From: Atrichornis clamosus
Taxonomy: Eukaryota > Chordata > Aves > Passeriformes > Menuridae
Reading direction: 5' to 3'
Assembly (NCBI GenBank): GCA_013400975.1
Contig: WBMZ01012771.1
Span: 186,001 to 250,000 of the forward strand
DNA length: 64,000 nt
A program made the translations under genes and the position numbers. Below are positions 1-13,331 of the stretch, one piece after another. Below the pieces are notes generated by a model, which ran no database searches, was not told the origin of the DNA, and was given only the letters and a program-made list of their open reading frames with translations. Positions within the stretch are counted from its first letter, which is position 1. The number at the start of each line of letters is the position of its first letter.

Positions 1-1820
1 AAGAGTAGCAGAACTCAGAAAATAAAAGTGAGTTTGAAAGGACAAGATGGAAGAATAATAAATCCGTAATCCCAGCCATTTCCACAGCAGTGCCAATTCA
101 CTTATTTATGGTACAAAAAATGTATTAGAATGATGGATAGAGGTGGGAATGTTCCTAATTTGGAACTAGAATTTGAAGGAAAAGCAAGTTTTGGTTTGTT
201 CTGTATTCTACCATATAATTCTCAGCAATAACAATCTAACATGCAAGGGTACAAAACAATGAAGAGTTTTCTGAAAGCAAAATTAAACTGTGATTAATGA
301 GAATGAAATTCTGATGAAGAGCAGAAGGTCTAGTCAAATTATGCATCGACTAGAAAAATACTAAAATAGTTTCAACAAATATACAAACTATACAAATGAC
401 TACTGAGAATAATAAATGAAAATATTGTCCAAGAAATTATAATAGGTTTCCTTCCAATTTATTGCAAAGGAAAGTAAGAGTCTGTCATGTCTTTGACTAA
501 TGAACTCACCTGAGGTCAGTGAATGACTAACTATTTGGATTAGGTCAATTCTGTTGAAATGTTTTTCAGATTTATTAGCTGACAGAAGTGTGGAGGAGTA
601 CCAATTCAGTAATGTACTTAATGTATAAAATTGAATAAAATAAGATTATAAATTCTTATTTTAAAATAGTTTTTCTTAACAACTTAGAGACCTAGGCTAT
701 TCTTCTTTCTGTTAAACTGAAAGTTGCATTTATGTAACAAAATAAAATGAAAATATGAAAAAGAAAAAAAAAGCCATTATATCTACTAAGAAAAGAGAAC
801 TCTACCAACAAACCACCCAAAGTTCAGCTAAGTTCAGAGACACATTGGCCTACATTCAGGAAACTTGCAGATGTAATGCAATGACCTTTGAAATGTCAAA
901 ATGTTGCTGTATTGGCTTTTTGTTTCCCTGTTTGGCCATTTTCTGAATTATGGTGAATTAAAATATATATCCCTGTAGGTAAATTGTTCAAATCACAGAG
1001 GGCTGGGCTTTGTTTATTTGTTTTTATTTGGATGGTTGGTTGATTCCTTGTGATTTTGTTTTAGTTTTTAACTTGTACATATTCTGTGAAGGTTCTATGG
1101 CATCTTCACATCATAGGCAAAGTGATAAGTATTTTATTCTTAAAATTAACCAACATTTTATTCTTTATCAACACTTGCCTATTAGAGTCTGGAGAAAAGT
1201 CAGTAATTTGCTCCTATGAAAGATGGATACAAAATGTTATACTTGCAATTACACTGGAGAAAAGACTGAAGTATTTTTCTTCCCTTAAACTACAACTTGG
1301 TCTCCCTATGCTTAGGTGAAAATTTAGCCTTTGACATCACTTTTTAACTGATTTTGTTTTTCAGCTCCTGAAAAGTTCAAATATGTTACACACTATCTCA
1401 GACAGTCATTGTTTTAAAATTATTATTAAATTTATAATTACTTACTAAGCTTTATCTTTCTGTCTCTTTTAGAAAGTATGAATACTACTGGTACATCTGT
1501 TCATGTTGGAAAAAGTTTGCAATGAATAGGCTTGTTAGAAAAGACATATGGATTCTTTGCTTAAGATGCACAATGACAACAATCAGGGAAACCATTTCTT
1601 GCCTGTAGAACAGAAAATTTTCAATTCAAATGTAGTTAGAGGAGATCCCTCTTTGAAGTACATTTCATCACTATACTTGAACAATGAGACAACTATTTAA
1701 CTTATTTTTCATTTATTATTGAAAATATTGTAGGATTTAGGGATGGGCTTCTCAGTTGTTTTTGTTTGGTTTGGTTTTTTTCTTACTTACGTGAAATAAT
1801 CTTGTCTCAAATTATATCAG
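1..1820. other. AT-rich DNA without recognised genes
   Basis: No gene, known repeat or RNA gene is recognised here. The sequence is AT-rich with short A and T runs, and open frames are short and broken, with no family resemblance. Old, unrecognisable repeat remnants cannot be excluded. Confidence 0.7.
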
Positions 1821-2399
1821 TGCTGGTTTTGGCCTGGGTAGAGTTAATTTTCCTCATTGTAGCTGTCATGGGCCGGTTTTGACTTGTGCTGGAAACAGAG
1901 ATACTACAGAGATGTTTTCATTAATGCTGAGCAGTGCTTACACAGAGCCAAGGCCTTTTCTGCTTTTCCTCCCACTCCTCCAGTGAGGAGGCTAGGGGTG
2001 CACATGCTGTTGGGAGCCTGGACAACTAACCAAAAAGATATTCCATACCATTCAGTATCACGCTCAAAATATAAAATTGGGGGAAGAAGAAGGAAGGGGA
2101 AGATGTTTAGTGATGGCATTTGTCTTCCCAAGTTACCATTCTGTGTGACGGAGCCCTGCTTTTCCGGGGATGGCCGAAAACCTGCCTGCCCATGGGAAGT
2201 GGTGAATTAATTCCTTGTTTTCTTTCCTTGTGTGCTCAACTTTTGCCTTACTTACCCAACTTCCTTTATCTCAACCCACAGGCTTTCTCTCTTTTACTCC
2301 TGTGATTCTCTCCCCTATTCCACTGAGAAGGAGGAGGAGGAGGATGGTAAGCAAGTGGCTGCATGGGGCTTAGTTGACAGTTGAGGTTAAACTATGACA
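1821..2399 (+). mobile_element. Avian endogenous retrovirus LTR (type A), probably solo
   Basis: The segment opens with TGCTGGTTTTGGCC and ends with TTAAACTATGACA, so it has the TG...CA ends of an LTR. The text after the start (GAGTTAATTTTCC, then GAGCAGTGCTTACACAGAGC) is that of a common avian LTR family I recognise. A TATA box (TATAAAA) at 2070-2076 follows the U3-like part and fixes the orientation as plus. A short AGG run lies near the 3' end. A second copy in inverted orientation is at 21919-22375. No retroviral genes flank it, and the 5 bases on each side (ATCAG and CCGTC) do not match, so the target duplication is lost or one edge is altered. Open frames inside are incidental. Subfamily is not assigned. 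Confidence 0.8.
2329..2344 (+). repeat. AGG trinucleotide microsatellite
   Basis: About five GAG/AGG units lie inside the 3' part of the type A LTR. This is a simple repeat that may vary in length between individuals. Confidence 0.8.
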
Positions 2400-4974
2400 C
2401 CGTCCTGTATCACTTGCACATATTTAGCACATTTGAACATCATTGTAGTATTTTGTTAAATTCAGGGTTGTGGGGGGAATTTTTGGTTTTTGGTGTTTGT
2501 AAGGGGTTTTTTACAATAACCATAAAAAGGCAAAGCCTAAAAAAGCAAACAGATGATAACTCTGGGTTGAATTATTAATATTTACATACCTATCACACCA
2601 GGGGAATTTTTTTTTCTGTCAAAAGAATACATTTTTTCTACCGATTTATTTTGTATTCAAACATCACACAAAACAATGGTGAAGTTCAGATTTCAAAATT
2701 AGTTGTTTATTCTGCATTTCAGTATATCATTTCCTGAAGACCGCTGAATTAAATTACAAAAATTGTAACATGGTACTACCACTATAGTGAAATCCAAGGG
2801 TTAACATCTGTAATGAAGAAATTTTAAAACATGCTACATAAGCAGGGCATTTGTTCTCAGAGAACTTGATAATATGAAGTGATTGTATACAGAGTTAGTA
2901 TGTTTAACTTAGTGGTATAGCTGTGGTCTATGTTTTCACACTGTCTGCTTGCCTTGGTCCCTTTTTCTCTCTAGGGCCCTGGTTCCTTAATCATCCTTGT
3001 GTTTACCTGCTCATTTGCCCTTTGTTTTCCCCTGGAATGACCCAGATATTTCCTTCCAAAACAAAATCATGTTGGAATTGGCAGATTAATTTTTCCACAG
3101 TCTGCCTCAAACACATACTATGAATGTGTCGTATATGACTTCTTCCACCTGCCCTGGTCCTCTACCGCAGGCTGAAAGGGACTTGTACCTTACAGCATGT
3201 CACCACACCCTCACTCTGTGCCCCAAGGCAATACATGGTGCTGTTGCCCTCTCATCAAAGGCATCACTCTTTCATTGTGTTAAGTGCTTTGAACTGTAAA
3301 ATGCAGATGAAAAGCACGTCTCAGGAAAACCCAATTCAAATGCCACTGGCTCTGTGTTAGCCATCCGTCCACTTCTGACAGGGCTAGAAGGGGAATACAT
3401 CTGCAGCTGACTGCATAGGCAGCTCCTTCACCAAAAGCACAGAGTGCTTTCCCTGTGCTGGAAAATAGCCACAGGCATGGAATCATATGCTTAGGATCTT
3501 CCTAGCACAAATTTTAGAATTGTCCCTTTCTTCAAAACAGGAGTTGTGTCTCTATTTTCTAAAAATTTCTAAGGAGAGAAAAGGGTCTTATCTTATCAAC
3601 CTAGTTGTGAAGGACTTTCTTAAATTCTCTCTTCTATATGAGCTAGTGCTAATGAATCTCTTCTAGCTTCCAGTAGAGGACCAAATTAGTCAAGATATTT
3701 ATATAAAATTTAGTCTAAGTGATGTCATCTTATACTGCCTGTGTTGACTCTGTGTTGCTGCCCAGACAAAAGCACCTGTTCTGAAAAATGCTAACTTTAT
3801 GTAGTATCTCATAGCTGATGTCATTATGACGTACAGTTTCAAGGAAAGGTGGAACATTTACTTCAGATTTGGATTCTGACCAAAATCCTTGCCATGTGTA
3901 TATAGTTAAAACTAAAATTTAAAAATTGTTTTGTCTGGTAGTTTTAAAATTGAATTGTAACTGCTCAATTTTTCCTGTCAAAGATTTTCAAGAAAATTAT
4001 GGAGGATTCTAGCAGTAGATAGAACAATCTCTCCAAAAAAATAAATACTTTTAATAGTGTAACTTTTCTATTCTCTCTAGGAGAGATGTAAGCACAATGT
4101 GGACAGGAGAGAGGTAAAAAGGAAAAAATATCCACCGAATTGTGATAGGTTTTTTTTTCTTTTCACAAGCCTTATTAATACCTGAGGGACAAAAAGGAGG
4201 CTGTCTCTTTCAAGCCTTCTTGTAGCTCTATGCCTTAAAAGGAGAGATGTCAAGAGTCCTGAGAGTTTTTTTCACTAGAGAGGCTGTTGCTGCAAGCTCT
4301 TCTGCACTGCGTCTGTAGTATGACTGCTCTGTATATGTAGCAGCAGGTGGTTAAGGTATCTGGTATCCAGCAGGTTGTTCTGAGATGTGGGTGTAGAAGA
4401 ACATTAACACAAAGGTTAAACTACTCATTCTGTCACTGATGCTGCTGTGGTTACATATTTTCATGTCTTGATTGAAGATGAACATCATGGCAAGGTTATA
4501 ATTGGATACAGTTTATCTTTTTCAGAAAGCAAAAATATACAAGCAACACTAACCACTGTATTTTATATCAGCTCTTTCATGCTGAATGAACAAAGTTTAA
4601 AAGCACCTGAAGGCTCACTGCCGCTTTTTCTTCCTGTGGTAACACACAGCACAATAGGCTTTAATTTATGCAGAATTCTGAGTCACTGTACACCTAGCAC
4701 AAACTGCATTTGATTCTCTAATACCTCATAATAAAACAAATGAATCACACCTGAAAGAAGTACGAATAAACTATTGAGAGCAGACTCCTCCTAATGCCAG
4801 AAAAATCTTACTAAAAAAATGAAAAGCCACAGAGCTTCACAGGTTTGAACCTTGGAAAAAAAGATTTCTAAATGTTTCAGATAAACAGTGTTGTCCAGAA
4901 GGAATAAAAGAAAAAAACACCCTTGCAGCTTGCATGTTTATAGCAACTGATGCTTAATGGTGTTCAACAATTCT
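2400..4974. other. Gene-free stretch
   Basis: Nothing here is supported as a gene. Two long open frames (3280-3486 minus, 4447-4713 plus, the latter with a GTG rather than ATG start) resemble no family and have no splice context. The only item of note is a possible ancient SINE/LINE tail at 3281-3318, listed separately. Confidence 0.6.
3281..3318 (+). repeat. Possible ancient SINE/LINE 3' tail (MIR/L3/AmnSINE-like)
   Basis: The segment reads TAAGTGCTTTGAACTG, then GCAGATGAAAAGCAC. This resembles the conserved tail shared by several old amniote SINEs and L3/L2-type LINEs (AAGTGCTTTGA...GATGAAAAGCGC). Only about 40 bases match and no SINE head is visible upstream, so it could be chance. A profile search with tetrapod SINE models would decide. 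Confidence 0.3.
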
Positions 4975-6515
4975 AACAAATATGAAGTTAGGCAAGAATA
5001 GCGGGTGGCCTGTGTGGATGAACAAGGAGCTCCTCATCAAACTCAAACAGATAAAGGGAATCATACAGGGATAGGAAGCAAGAAGGGTGTGATAACCTGG
5101 AAGGAATGCAGAAACACTGTCATAGCACCCAGGGATGAAGTTAGGAAATCTAAATCCCAAATGGAATTGCATCTGCCCAGGAATGCCAAAGAAAACAAGG
5201 GCTTCTGGAAGCACATAAGTGACTAAAGGTAGATCAGGGGAAATATGCGCTCATTGCTCAACAAGACGGGACCTGGAAAAGACTCAGGAATTGAAGGTCT
5301 TCTTTGCCTTATTTACTAGCAAGAGTGTCCTTCAGGAAACCAAGGTCCCAGAGATGAAGTGAAAAGGCTGGAGCAAGGGAGATATACACTGGGTGAAGAG
5401 CACCAGATCAGGCAATACTTAGTCAAAATGGATATACATTTAGTCCATGGGCCCTGATGGGATGCATCCATGAGTGTTGAGGGAGCTGCCCTTTTATTGA
5501 TCATAGTGACTGGGAGAAGGGCTAGAAAACTGAAGGAAAGCAGGTTTGGGGAGAAAGGGAACTACAGACCATTCAGTCTCATCTCATTCCCTGGGATGGT
5601 GATGAAGCAGCTAATCCTGTAAAGTATTTCCATGCCCATTAAGGAATGAGAAATCTCTCAGTATGGGTAAGTATATCTTAAGCAAGCAGAAATATGCTTT
5701 GATAATCTTGATGAATTTCTATGATGAAGTGACTGGCCTGGTAGATGAGGGAAGAACTGTAGATGTTGAGTACTTGGACTTCATCAAGCCTTTTGACACT
5801 GTCTCCCATAATATCCTCATAGAGAAGCTGTTGGTGTATGGACTGGATAAGCAGACAGGAAAGTGAATTGAAAACTGACAGTATAGTCAAGGCCAGAGCG
5901 TGGTGATCCAAAGTCTAATTGGAGGCTCATAGCTAGTGATGTAACCCATAGATGAATACTGGATGCAGATCGGCTTTACCTTCTTTACAAATGATCTGGA
6001 TGATAGTCCAGAGTGTGTCCTCAGTAACAAACTGTGAGGAGTGGCTCCGACATCAAAGGGTTCTACTGCCATGAAGAAGGGCCTTGAAAGCCTGGTGAAA
6101 TGGGCTAACAGGAACCTTTGGAAATTCGACCAGGGAAGTGCAAAGTGCTGCACCTGGGGAGGAACAACCTCACATACCAATTTATGTTGTGGGTCACTCA
6201 GCTGTAAAATAGCTTGGAAGAAAAGGACCTAGAGATCCTGGTGGACTATAGCTTGAACTAAGTCAGCAAAATATGTCCTTGCTGCCAAAAAAGACTAATG
6301 GTATCCTGGGCTGCATTAGGATTGCTGCCAGCATGTCCGTGATCCTTCCTCTTCGTACAGCACTGGTATGATCACACTTGGAGTTATGTGTCCAGTTCTG
6401 GGCTCCGCAATACAAAAGAGATGTGAACATACTGGACAGAGCCCAATAAAAAGCCATGAAAATGATTAAGGGACTGGAACTCTCATACAAGAAAACACAA
6501 AAGATGTGAGGCAAT
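4975..6515 (+). mobile_element. CR1 non-LTR retrotransposon, decayed, 3' end missing
   Basis: A long CR1 copy in sense orientation. It starts in the part of ORF2 between endonuclease and reverse transcriptase (GGATGAACAAGGAGCTCC, a CR1 hallmark) and runs through the reverse transcriptase region to text near the end of ORF2 (GATTAAGGGACTGGAACTC). ORF2 is broken by many stops and shifts. At about 6025-6029 the sequence jumps from CCTCAGTAAC to AAACTGTGAGGAG, so the bases for the F-A-D-D catalytic box are deleted. The copy stops near 6515, several hundred bases before a normal CR1 3' end. CR1 copies are usually truncated at the 5' end, so a missing 3' end points to a later deletion. Edges are approximate. 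Confidence 0.9.
5663..5866 (+). pseudogene. CR1 ORF2 reverse transcriptase remnant (palm motif A)
   Basis: A 67-codon open piece of CR1 ORF2 inside the element at 4975-6515. It keeps the RT block around motif A: the translation has YLDFIKPFDTVSHNILIEKL, including the motif A aspartate. The frame ends at a TGA where CR1 normally has a tryptophan codon in the ...RWIENW region, so a TGG to TGA change closed it. The frame downstream is further broken and motif C is deleted. This is a fossil with no expected product. Confidence 0.85.
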
Positions 6516-7113
6516 CTTATATAAAATATGTAAGAGTTGTACTGAGAGTTTGCTCTTATATTCAAGCAGGTTATTATATTTATGCAGAGAAAAAAATAAA
6601 AAAACACCTACAATTTGCTGAGGTACTCAAACTTTGTAAAAACGTTAGTGAATTTCTTCCTACATATAACATGAAGCTGAACAACCTACCAGATCTTAAG
6701 TGACTTATTTTTAAAAAGGATAATATATAATAAAAGAACGGAATGGAATTTGCACTCAGAGCAAATTTTGCATTAGCAACCTCTATCGATCCATTAGACT
6801 TCACTGACAGCATAGCTACAGGAAATTATTACCCTGTGAAAAAGGTTGTTGACATTTTAAATGTTGAGTTTTCTTTTTATTAGTATCAATCATATAAATT
6901 AAGAACATGACTATTTCTATGTGCTTATGAAAGACGAACATTCCAATGCAAATTACTTTCATACTTAAGAGCTAAATTTTACATGCAATTGCAACTGTTT
7001 CATATTTTATTTGTATTAGATATAAAGTGTAAAATGACAGTCTACCTGTAAGAAGTAGAATCTTATATAAATATACTTATTTCAATATCATAAGTAGATA
7101 AATTAAAATCACA

Positions 7114-7149
7114 GCAATTCCAATTAAGACATCAATTCCAATTAAGACA
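7114..7149. repeat. 18-bp tandem duplication
   Basis: CAATTCCAATTAAGACAT (7114-7131) is followed directly by CAATTCCAATTAAGACAC (7132-7149). The two units differ at one base. It looks like a recent slippage duplication and no function is implied. Confidence 0.9.
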
Positions 7150-10100
7150 CCATGGAATTAACTTTACCAAAAGCACAAGATGGGGCCCAAGACACAATGA
7201 TTTGTTTTAAATTGCTTTCCCATTTTTGGCTTTTGTACACAGAAAGTTTTTATCAGTTGTGAGGGAGGAGGTAACAGAAAGCATAAATTCTCTACATTAC
7301 TTTGGGTTTCACAGAAACTCTTTTTTCCTGGAGTAATTATTTAGTTTTTGAAGCCACAATATTGTCTCTTTACTTTATGCAGATGTTCTAAATACTTTGA
7401 AAAAATTTTGTCCAGCTCTACAAGGAACATTTAATAACTTCTGTCAAGCTTTTCACTTAGTGATTCACTCATTTTTACTTTTGTTTTTGGACTGCAGGAT
7501 TAATTTTGCAATTAATACCTTTACAGGTCAATTTCCTCCTGCCTCATAATCTGAAATTTGGGTATAAGTAGCTTCAGTTCAGAACAATGATTTATGTCCT
7601 CACTGGGCTTATGTTTTCCTTCTGCTTTTCTGTATGTGTGCTTACTTTTCTATCTTTAGGAAAATCACTATACCAACTCTATAAAGCACTGTCCAAAGTC
7701 TTTGCTTTTGCTTTATTTTAAGAGATTAATTCCAGCAGCTACTGCACTACCCGTGCTAGTGTTCATTAAACACCTGATTGGCTGCCTTTAAAGGCTGGCT
7801 TATTTTCAATTTTTCTGCATGGCTTTGCTGGCACGAAAATTCAGCTTGAATCACAGGTAATATTTGTATGTGATTAGAAACTGCCAAAGGATAGCTGGAT
7901 TGTACACTGACCTTCCTGTCATTCCAGGTGTTGAACAGGTACAGATGTATCATCAAAATGGATACAAAACCTGTCTGCTACATTAATGATTAGCCACTAG
8001 AGGAGACAGATTGCAGAGGCAGATAATGAGTTGTTCAGGTTGCTAGTCATCATTCAAAGTCAGTTGATAGAGCAACTGAACCAATTGAACCACACAGATA
8101 TGTGCCAGGTGTAAACTGACTGGTTATGCAAGAAAAACGTTTTGACCCATAGTGAGCCTTAACATGAAAACATCACTTTTGCATCTTAAAAAACCAACCA
8201 ACCAAACAAAAAATTTAGTGATTTAGAAATCTGACATGGAACCAAATGGTGTCGGTACTGGTGTGGACCTTATTCTCTCTTTTTTTTTTTTTTTCTCAAC
8301 AGTATAAGAGGAATGTAAGCAAATGGCTTCTTATGAGATCAATAGAAAACTATTAATTTCCCCTTCCTGATCAGACTTCCTTTTCTTGACACAGAGTGCT
8401 GTAAGGATGAAGCCTTAGTATATTCCTCTTTTTTTTAAGTACCCTCAGTTTACTTCCTTTTCCTGCTGATTTCTCTTGATATTCATGAGACATCTTGGTA
8501 ATCTTGATATTCCCAGGGAAAAATCTGAAAAAACTATATTAGAGCTGCTACCTCAGTAGTGAAGCAAAAATATATTTTTTGTTTACAATACATAGCTATG
8601 CAATAAAATAATTATCTAATAATTATACATTTTTAGTAGTAAATTCAATTATTGGCAATTATTTTTATCTTAAATGTATCCATATACAAAGGATTGTATA
8701 ACAACAAAAATATGTGGAGTTGAGTCCTTGCAGATAAAAAAGAAATTTAGTAGATATCTTCTATTTCTTGAACAAATATTCCTAGTCCTTAATTATCCTG
8801 GAAAACAAACAAATAAAACCCCAAAACTTGTCATCATTCCTGTGAAATTAAAGTACCTCCTATTGTTTAAAACAGTGTAGAAACTTTGACTGCCAGAATA
8901 TTCTCTCTTGTAGTTTTTCATTCACAGGGAAAAAAGCAATTTCAGTTTAATCTTTTTCATAATCATTTTATATTTACTTGGTATTGGCACCTGACTCCTC
9001 ACTGAAAAGCCTCTTTTGAGTTCTGCTCCAAGATTCTTATTTATTGTCACCTGAAGTTAAACTCCTCTCATTTTGGGCTTTCAGGATATGTCACTGAGGG
9101 TCAGTCACTACAGCACCTGAATGAACAGTAAGAAGAGAAAAGGCGAGGATATGCAGGACCTGTCTGGATAGGAAGAAATATCCCTAATATCTAAAATTCT
9201 AAGAACTTCCAAGATGACCTTGGCATTGAACCCCATTCACTACTGGACTTCAGGGCAGGTGTAAGATAGTGTGTTCATTTGGATCAGATGTTTTAAAAGA
9301 TTTGGGCCTCTGATGAGAGCTCTACCTTTGCATGAAACCGACAGATATGGTAAAATGACAGACTGACTGAACTCAAAGTTCTAAGGACAGAAGTGGAGAG
9401 TAGAGCACTGAAACCTTAGGTTGATGGTTAGGGAAAAAGAATGGGTTGCTTTGAGGTAGAAGGGTCAGGAATTTCTACTGTTGTCATCACATATGGCTGC
9501 AACAATTTTTAACAGTTTATGATCTCAATTTTTCTGGCATTGGTGGTCATGACTTTATAAGCCTCTGTCTGATTTTCTCTTTCCTTGTTATTATATATTT
9601 CAAACCTACTCCCATTTTTTTTTAATTCTTTAAACAATACCTGATCTGTGACAGCATAAAAGTTAGTGCTTTTAACATTTTTTAAAATTTATTTCATTTT
9701 TATTTGAATTATTTCCATTTTCTTTGTTACCAATTAACTTTCCCTATTTTACCACAGCTCTGCTTCATACTTCTTCAGGATTTGTTTATCTGCAGCACAA
9801 GATATTTCCCTCTCTGATCTCTTTCGAGGTTTTTTTAACAATTCATTTTGATGCAAGTCCAGCATTAAAATATGAAACAATTTCTGCTGCTGCCTGTAAT
9901 TTTTGTCTTCCATAAATATACTGGAGGGAGGGGTTTTTTTATGATTTGGGGGAAGAAGGGGTGTGCTTTTTTTTTCCATAATACAATGATTTTAAAGACA
10001 GTAAACACAAAGCACAAGTCATTAGAAGTATGGCATTTTTTCAAACTTTTTGACAATTTAAACAGTCTCGATGCTATTTTATTAACAACAGCAGCTATCT

Positions 10101-12872
10101 TCTTGCAGTCAGTTGGACTCTCATAGCACTCAAGTGCCATCAAGGTCTATTTACTATTCTTGCGAATTTTCCCTGCTGGCATGTCTTATGCATTTCCTGA
10201 CACCCCTGCATCTTCTTCTCTCTTTGTTTTGCTCTTGACTGTTCTTCACTTGTCAGGTCTCTTCTGGTGCATGATCTAGCATCCACCTTTCTTAAATTCT
10301 GAAATCTAGTTCAAGTTCATTATTGGAATGCATTTTCCTGAGACATTTGTTTATATAATTTAAGCCTTATCTTTACCACCTTGTCCACAATAAGTTTTTA
10401 TTTTCCTTTCTGTTTTTTGTTCATTTGCTCTCAAGTCAGCCTGGTATTTTGAATGTGGTACTGATTGCATGTTTAGGGATTTTCAAAATTTTCAGTTGTC
10501 TCATATACAGTTTGGTTCTCTATTTTTTTTTTTTAATTTCACAAGTTGAGTACTTTCAAAATACGGATGTAATTCAACTTATATTTCCAAATTTATTTAA
10601 AAGGAAAAAAAGAGTTAAATATGAAAAAAGCTACAAATATGATGGTATTTGATTTTGCAAAATATAAAGTGAAACTAACATTTGCAGCTACAAACTTTCT
10701 GTTTAACAGTAAACAATGCTAGTATAGGGACCTATATTTTTACTAGAAATCTCATTTATATATGTATATGTATTTACAGTTGAAACATTACCACCTTTAA
10801 AGAATTTATAAGAAATATATAAATTTTTCTAAAACTTGCATTTAAAAACTAAGAAAATGATATATTCTTTCTGTCTTTAGAATTGTTGTTTTTAAATTTT
10901 AGAAATACATTCAGTGGAAACCCTCATTCTACAGAATCTAATTGGGTGTTCATTTTTCTGAGTGAAAGTGCCCTTATTTTGTGAGTTTTCCATCATCTTG
11001 ACATTGCCTTTGACTTCTCTGATGTTCATTGTCTTAGTTTTGACTAGTTCCATTATTTCTATAGTTGGATGGATATTGAAACTTTGTTAAGTCTACAAGA
11101 AAAACAAATAGCTTCCTATCCTCACATGTGGCCCACCAAATATTCAGTAATCAAGTTGTTCTCCATTTTCTCATATGCATACAGTATTTCATAAAATTTT
11201 CACTTTCCAAGTTTTGGGTTTTTTTTTAAAAACACTCTCTTGTCATGAAAAATCAATAAAGACTATAATGGAAATTAATTTACTTTCACAAATACCTCTC
11301 TGCAAGTTTCATTATATAGCACCAGATGTTCCTAATACATACATTTACCTTACAATTTCCTCCAGTCAGAATTTCAATGAGCACCACCATATACATCATT
11401 ATTTATCAGTTTCCTACACCTGTATAACCTTTAATTACAGCTGAATTTAAATTATATGAGTGGATCATGCATGCGTGCAACTGTAGTCAGTGTAACTATA
11501 ACCATATCTGCGAAAATAATACCTAAGGCATTTCTGGTACCTCTTGAATTTATTAAAACTTTCTGCAAGACTTCATAAAAGCTAGGACATGATATATTCC
11601 TTATGGTTACATGTACGTGACTCCCCGGCATTGAAGCTATAAAATGTTAAAAATTAAGCAATATGAAAGGTGTGTCAGGTTTTGAGTTTATGAGTTGTAT
11701 TGCTTGTATTGGAAATGTAGCAATTTTCAAATGTACCATTGCACTTAAGACACTCGATACTGACTTAAGGCAAGCTAAGAAAGGAAACTACAAGTTAGAG
11801 GCTGGATCTACATATGTGTATTGTATCTAATGCATAAACACAGGCTTATCAGGAAGACATATTAAAACAGAATTTATTGAAATTTGCTTATTATCCTAAA
11901 AGAAGAAAAACGTTAATTTAAAGCTTATTTGGGGTGAAAGTAAGCAACATGAAAAGCATCAGCCTTGCTATAACCGTTAAATCTCTGAAGTAAGATTTTA
12001 CTTTCTGTTGCTACAAAGAATACTCAAGCCCAATAATCATTTCAACAGCAAAATTTTTTTAACTTACCCTTACTAATAGCTTACTTAATAGTCCTATGGC
12101 ATAAACGAAAACAAAGCTCTTTTCTTCAAACACCAGGCAACATTACATTTGTTAAGAAACTTTTGGAAGAACCTTATTTCAGCCACTTAAGTCATGAAAG
12201 TACAGAAGAGTCCCCTAACTACATGCTGCTTCTGCCATTTTTGAAGTTTTGACTTTTCTTTCTGTCATAAATGAAAAGGGCACCAGCCTTGTGGAAAATC
12301 TGATTTTGAGATGGAAAGCAGCTTGTGTTTCACATGGGACCTGCTAGGACATTGGGAATTGAACTCCTAGCAGTATCTTGGGAGTTTCAATCAGTAAGAA
12401 CTGAAAAGAAAGAAACTTTTCCCATCTTCTAGGTGGTTTAAAGTTTGCAATGATATTGATTTTGAAATACATTAAATGTTTATTTCTGTACTTTAGGGAA
12501 TGAAATTCCACAGGGGTCTAAGATTTGTGCTGAATCAGATGGCTTTTCTCCAGACCAGAGTTATTTTGGAAATGAAAGATTTTCTGGCTAGACTGACCCC
12601 CATGTGAGATACTGAAGTCAGTGAGAAAATGCTTACACATTGATTTCACTAGCGAAAAGCTGTAGGTCTTATATTCCTATATTAAACTTCCTTTGCAGTT
12701 CACTTATGTGAAAATTAAAGGCTTGTTTTTCCCTTTTCTTCCAGTTAATTTTTAATATAAATGTGAGTATCCAAATGGTTAAATGTGTAAAAAGTATGTA
12801 TGCATTCTCTCTGTTTAGAGGTATAATAGAGAAAGAAGGGTAAAAGATAATTTCATCTTCATGTTTATTCAG

Positions 12873-12933
12873 ACTACCACGACTGTAGCTTCCCCTTCAA
12901 CATGAAGTAAATTTTCTATAAAAGAAACTGCAG
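12873..12933 (+). other. Possible non-coding exon (weak)
   Basis: A pyrimidine-leaning tract ending in TTTATTCAG precedes the segment, and CTGCAG|GTAAGG follows it, a good donor. All three frames inside contain stops, so only a non-coding transcript could use it. Splice-like pairs occur by chance at this spacing, so this is a weak call. Confidence 0.12.
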
Positions 12934-13290
12934 GTAAGGTTTGCCAATTTCCTAGGGAAAAAACAAATCTTAATTAGTATTTTTTAATTATATTGATGTA
13001 TATTTTATTAGTATGAGAAAGAAAGTTCATGTTGTTCCAATAGGTGACTGTATTTGTTTTTCATCTACTTGTTAAATTTTTTCATAGCTATTCTTCACAT
13101 CATTTTTAAAGGAAACTTTTTTGTTTGGGTATGTTAGGTATGTTATAGCCACTTCAGACATTTACATGCCTCCTCTAGAATAACATTCATGTCTGTGATT
13201 ATTTCCTGTAATAGAAAGAGTCAGTGCAGACTTTTAGGTATTGTATTAGGTAGAGTAAAAGTAATCAACTTTATTAAATTGCAAGACTGC

Positions 13291-13331
13291 AAAAGGACAT
13301 GTAGCAAAGTAGCAAAAGGACAAGTAGCAAA
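13291..13331. repeat. 23-bp imperfect tandem duplication
   Basis: AAAAGGACATGTAGCAAA (13291-13308) recurs as AAAAGGACAAGTAGCAAA (13314-13331) with one mismatch. Period is 23 bp, two copies. Confidence 0.85.
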
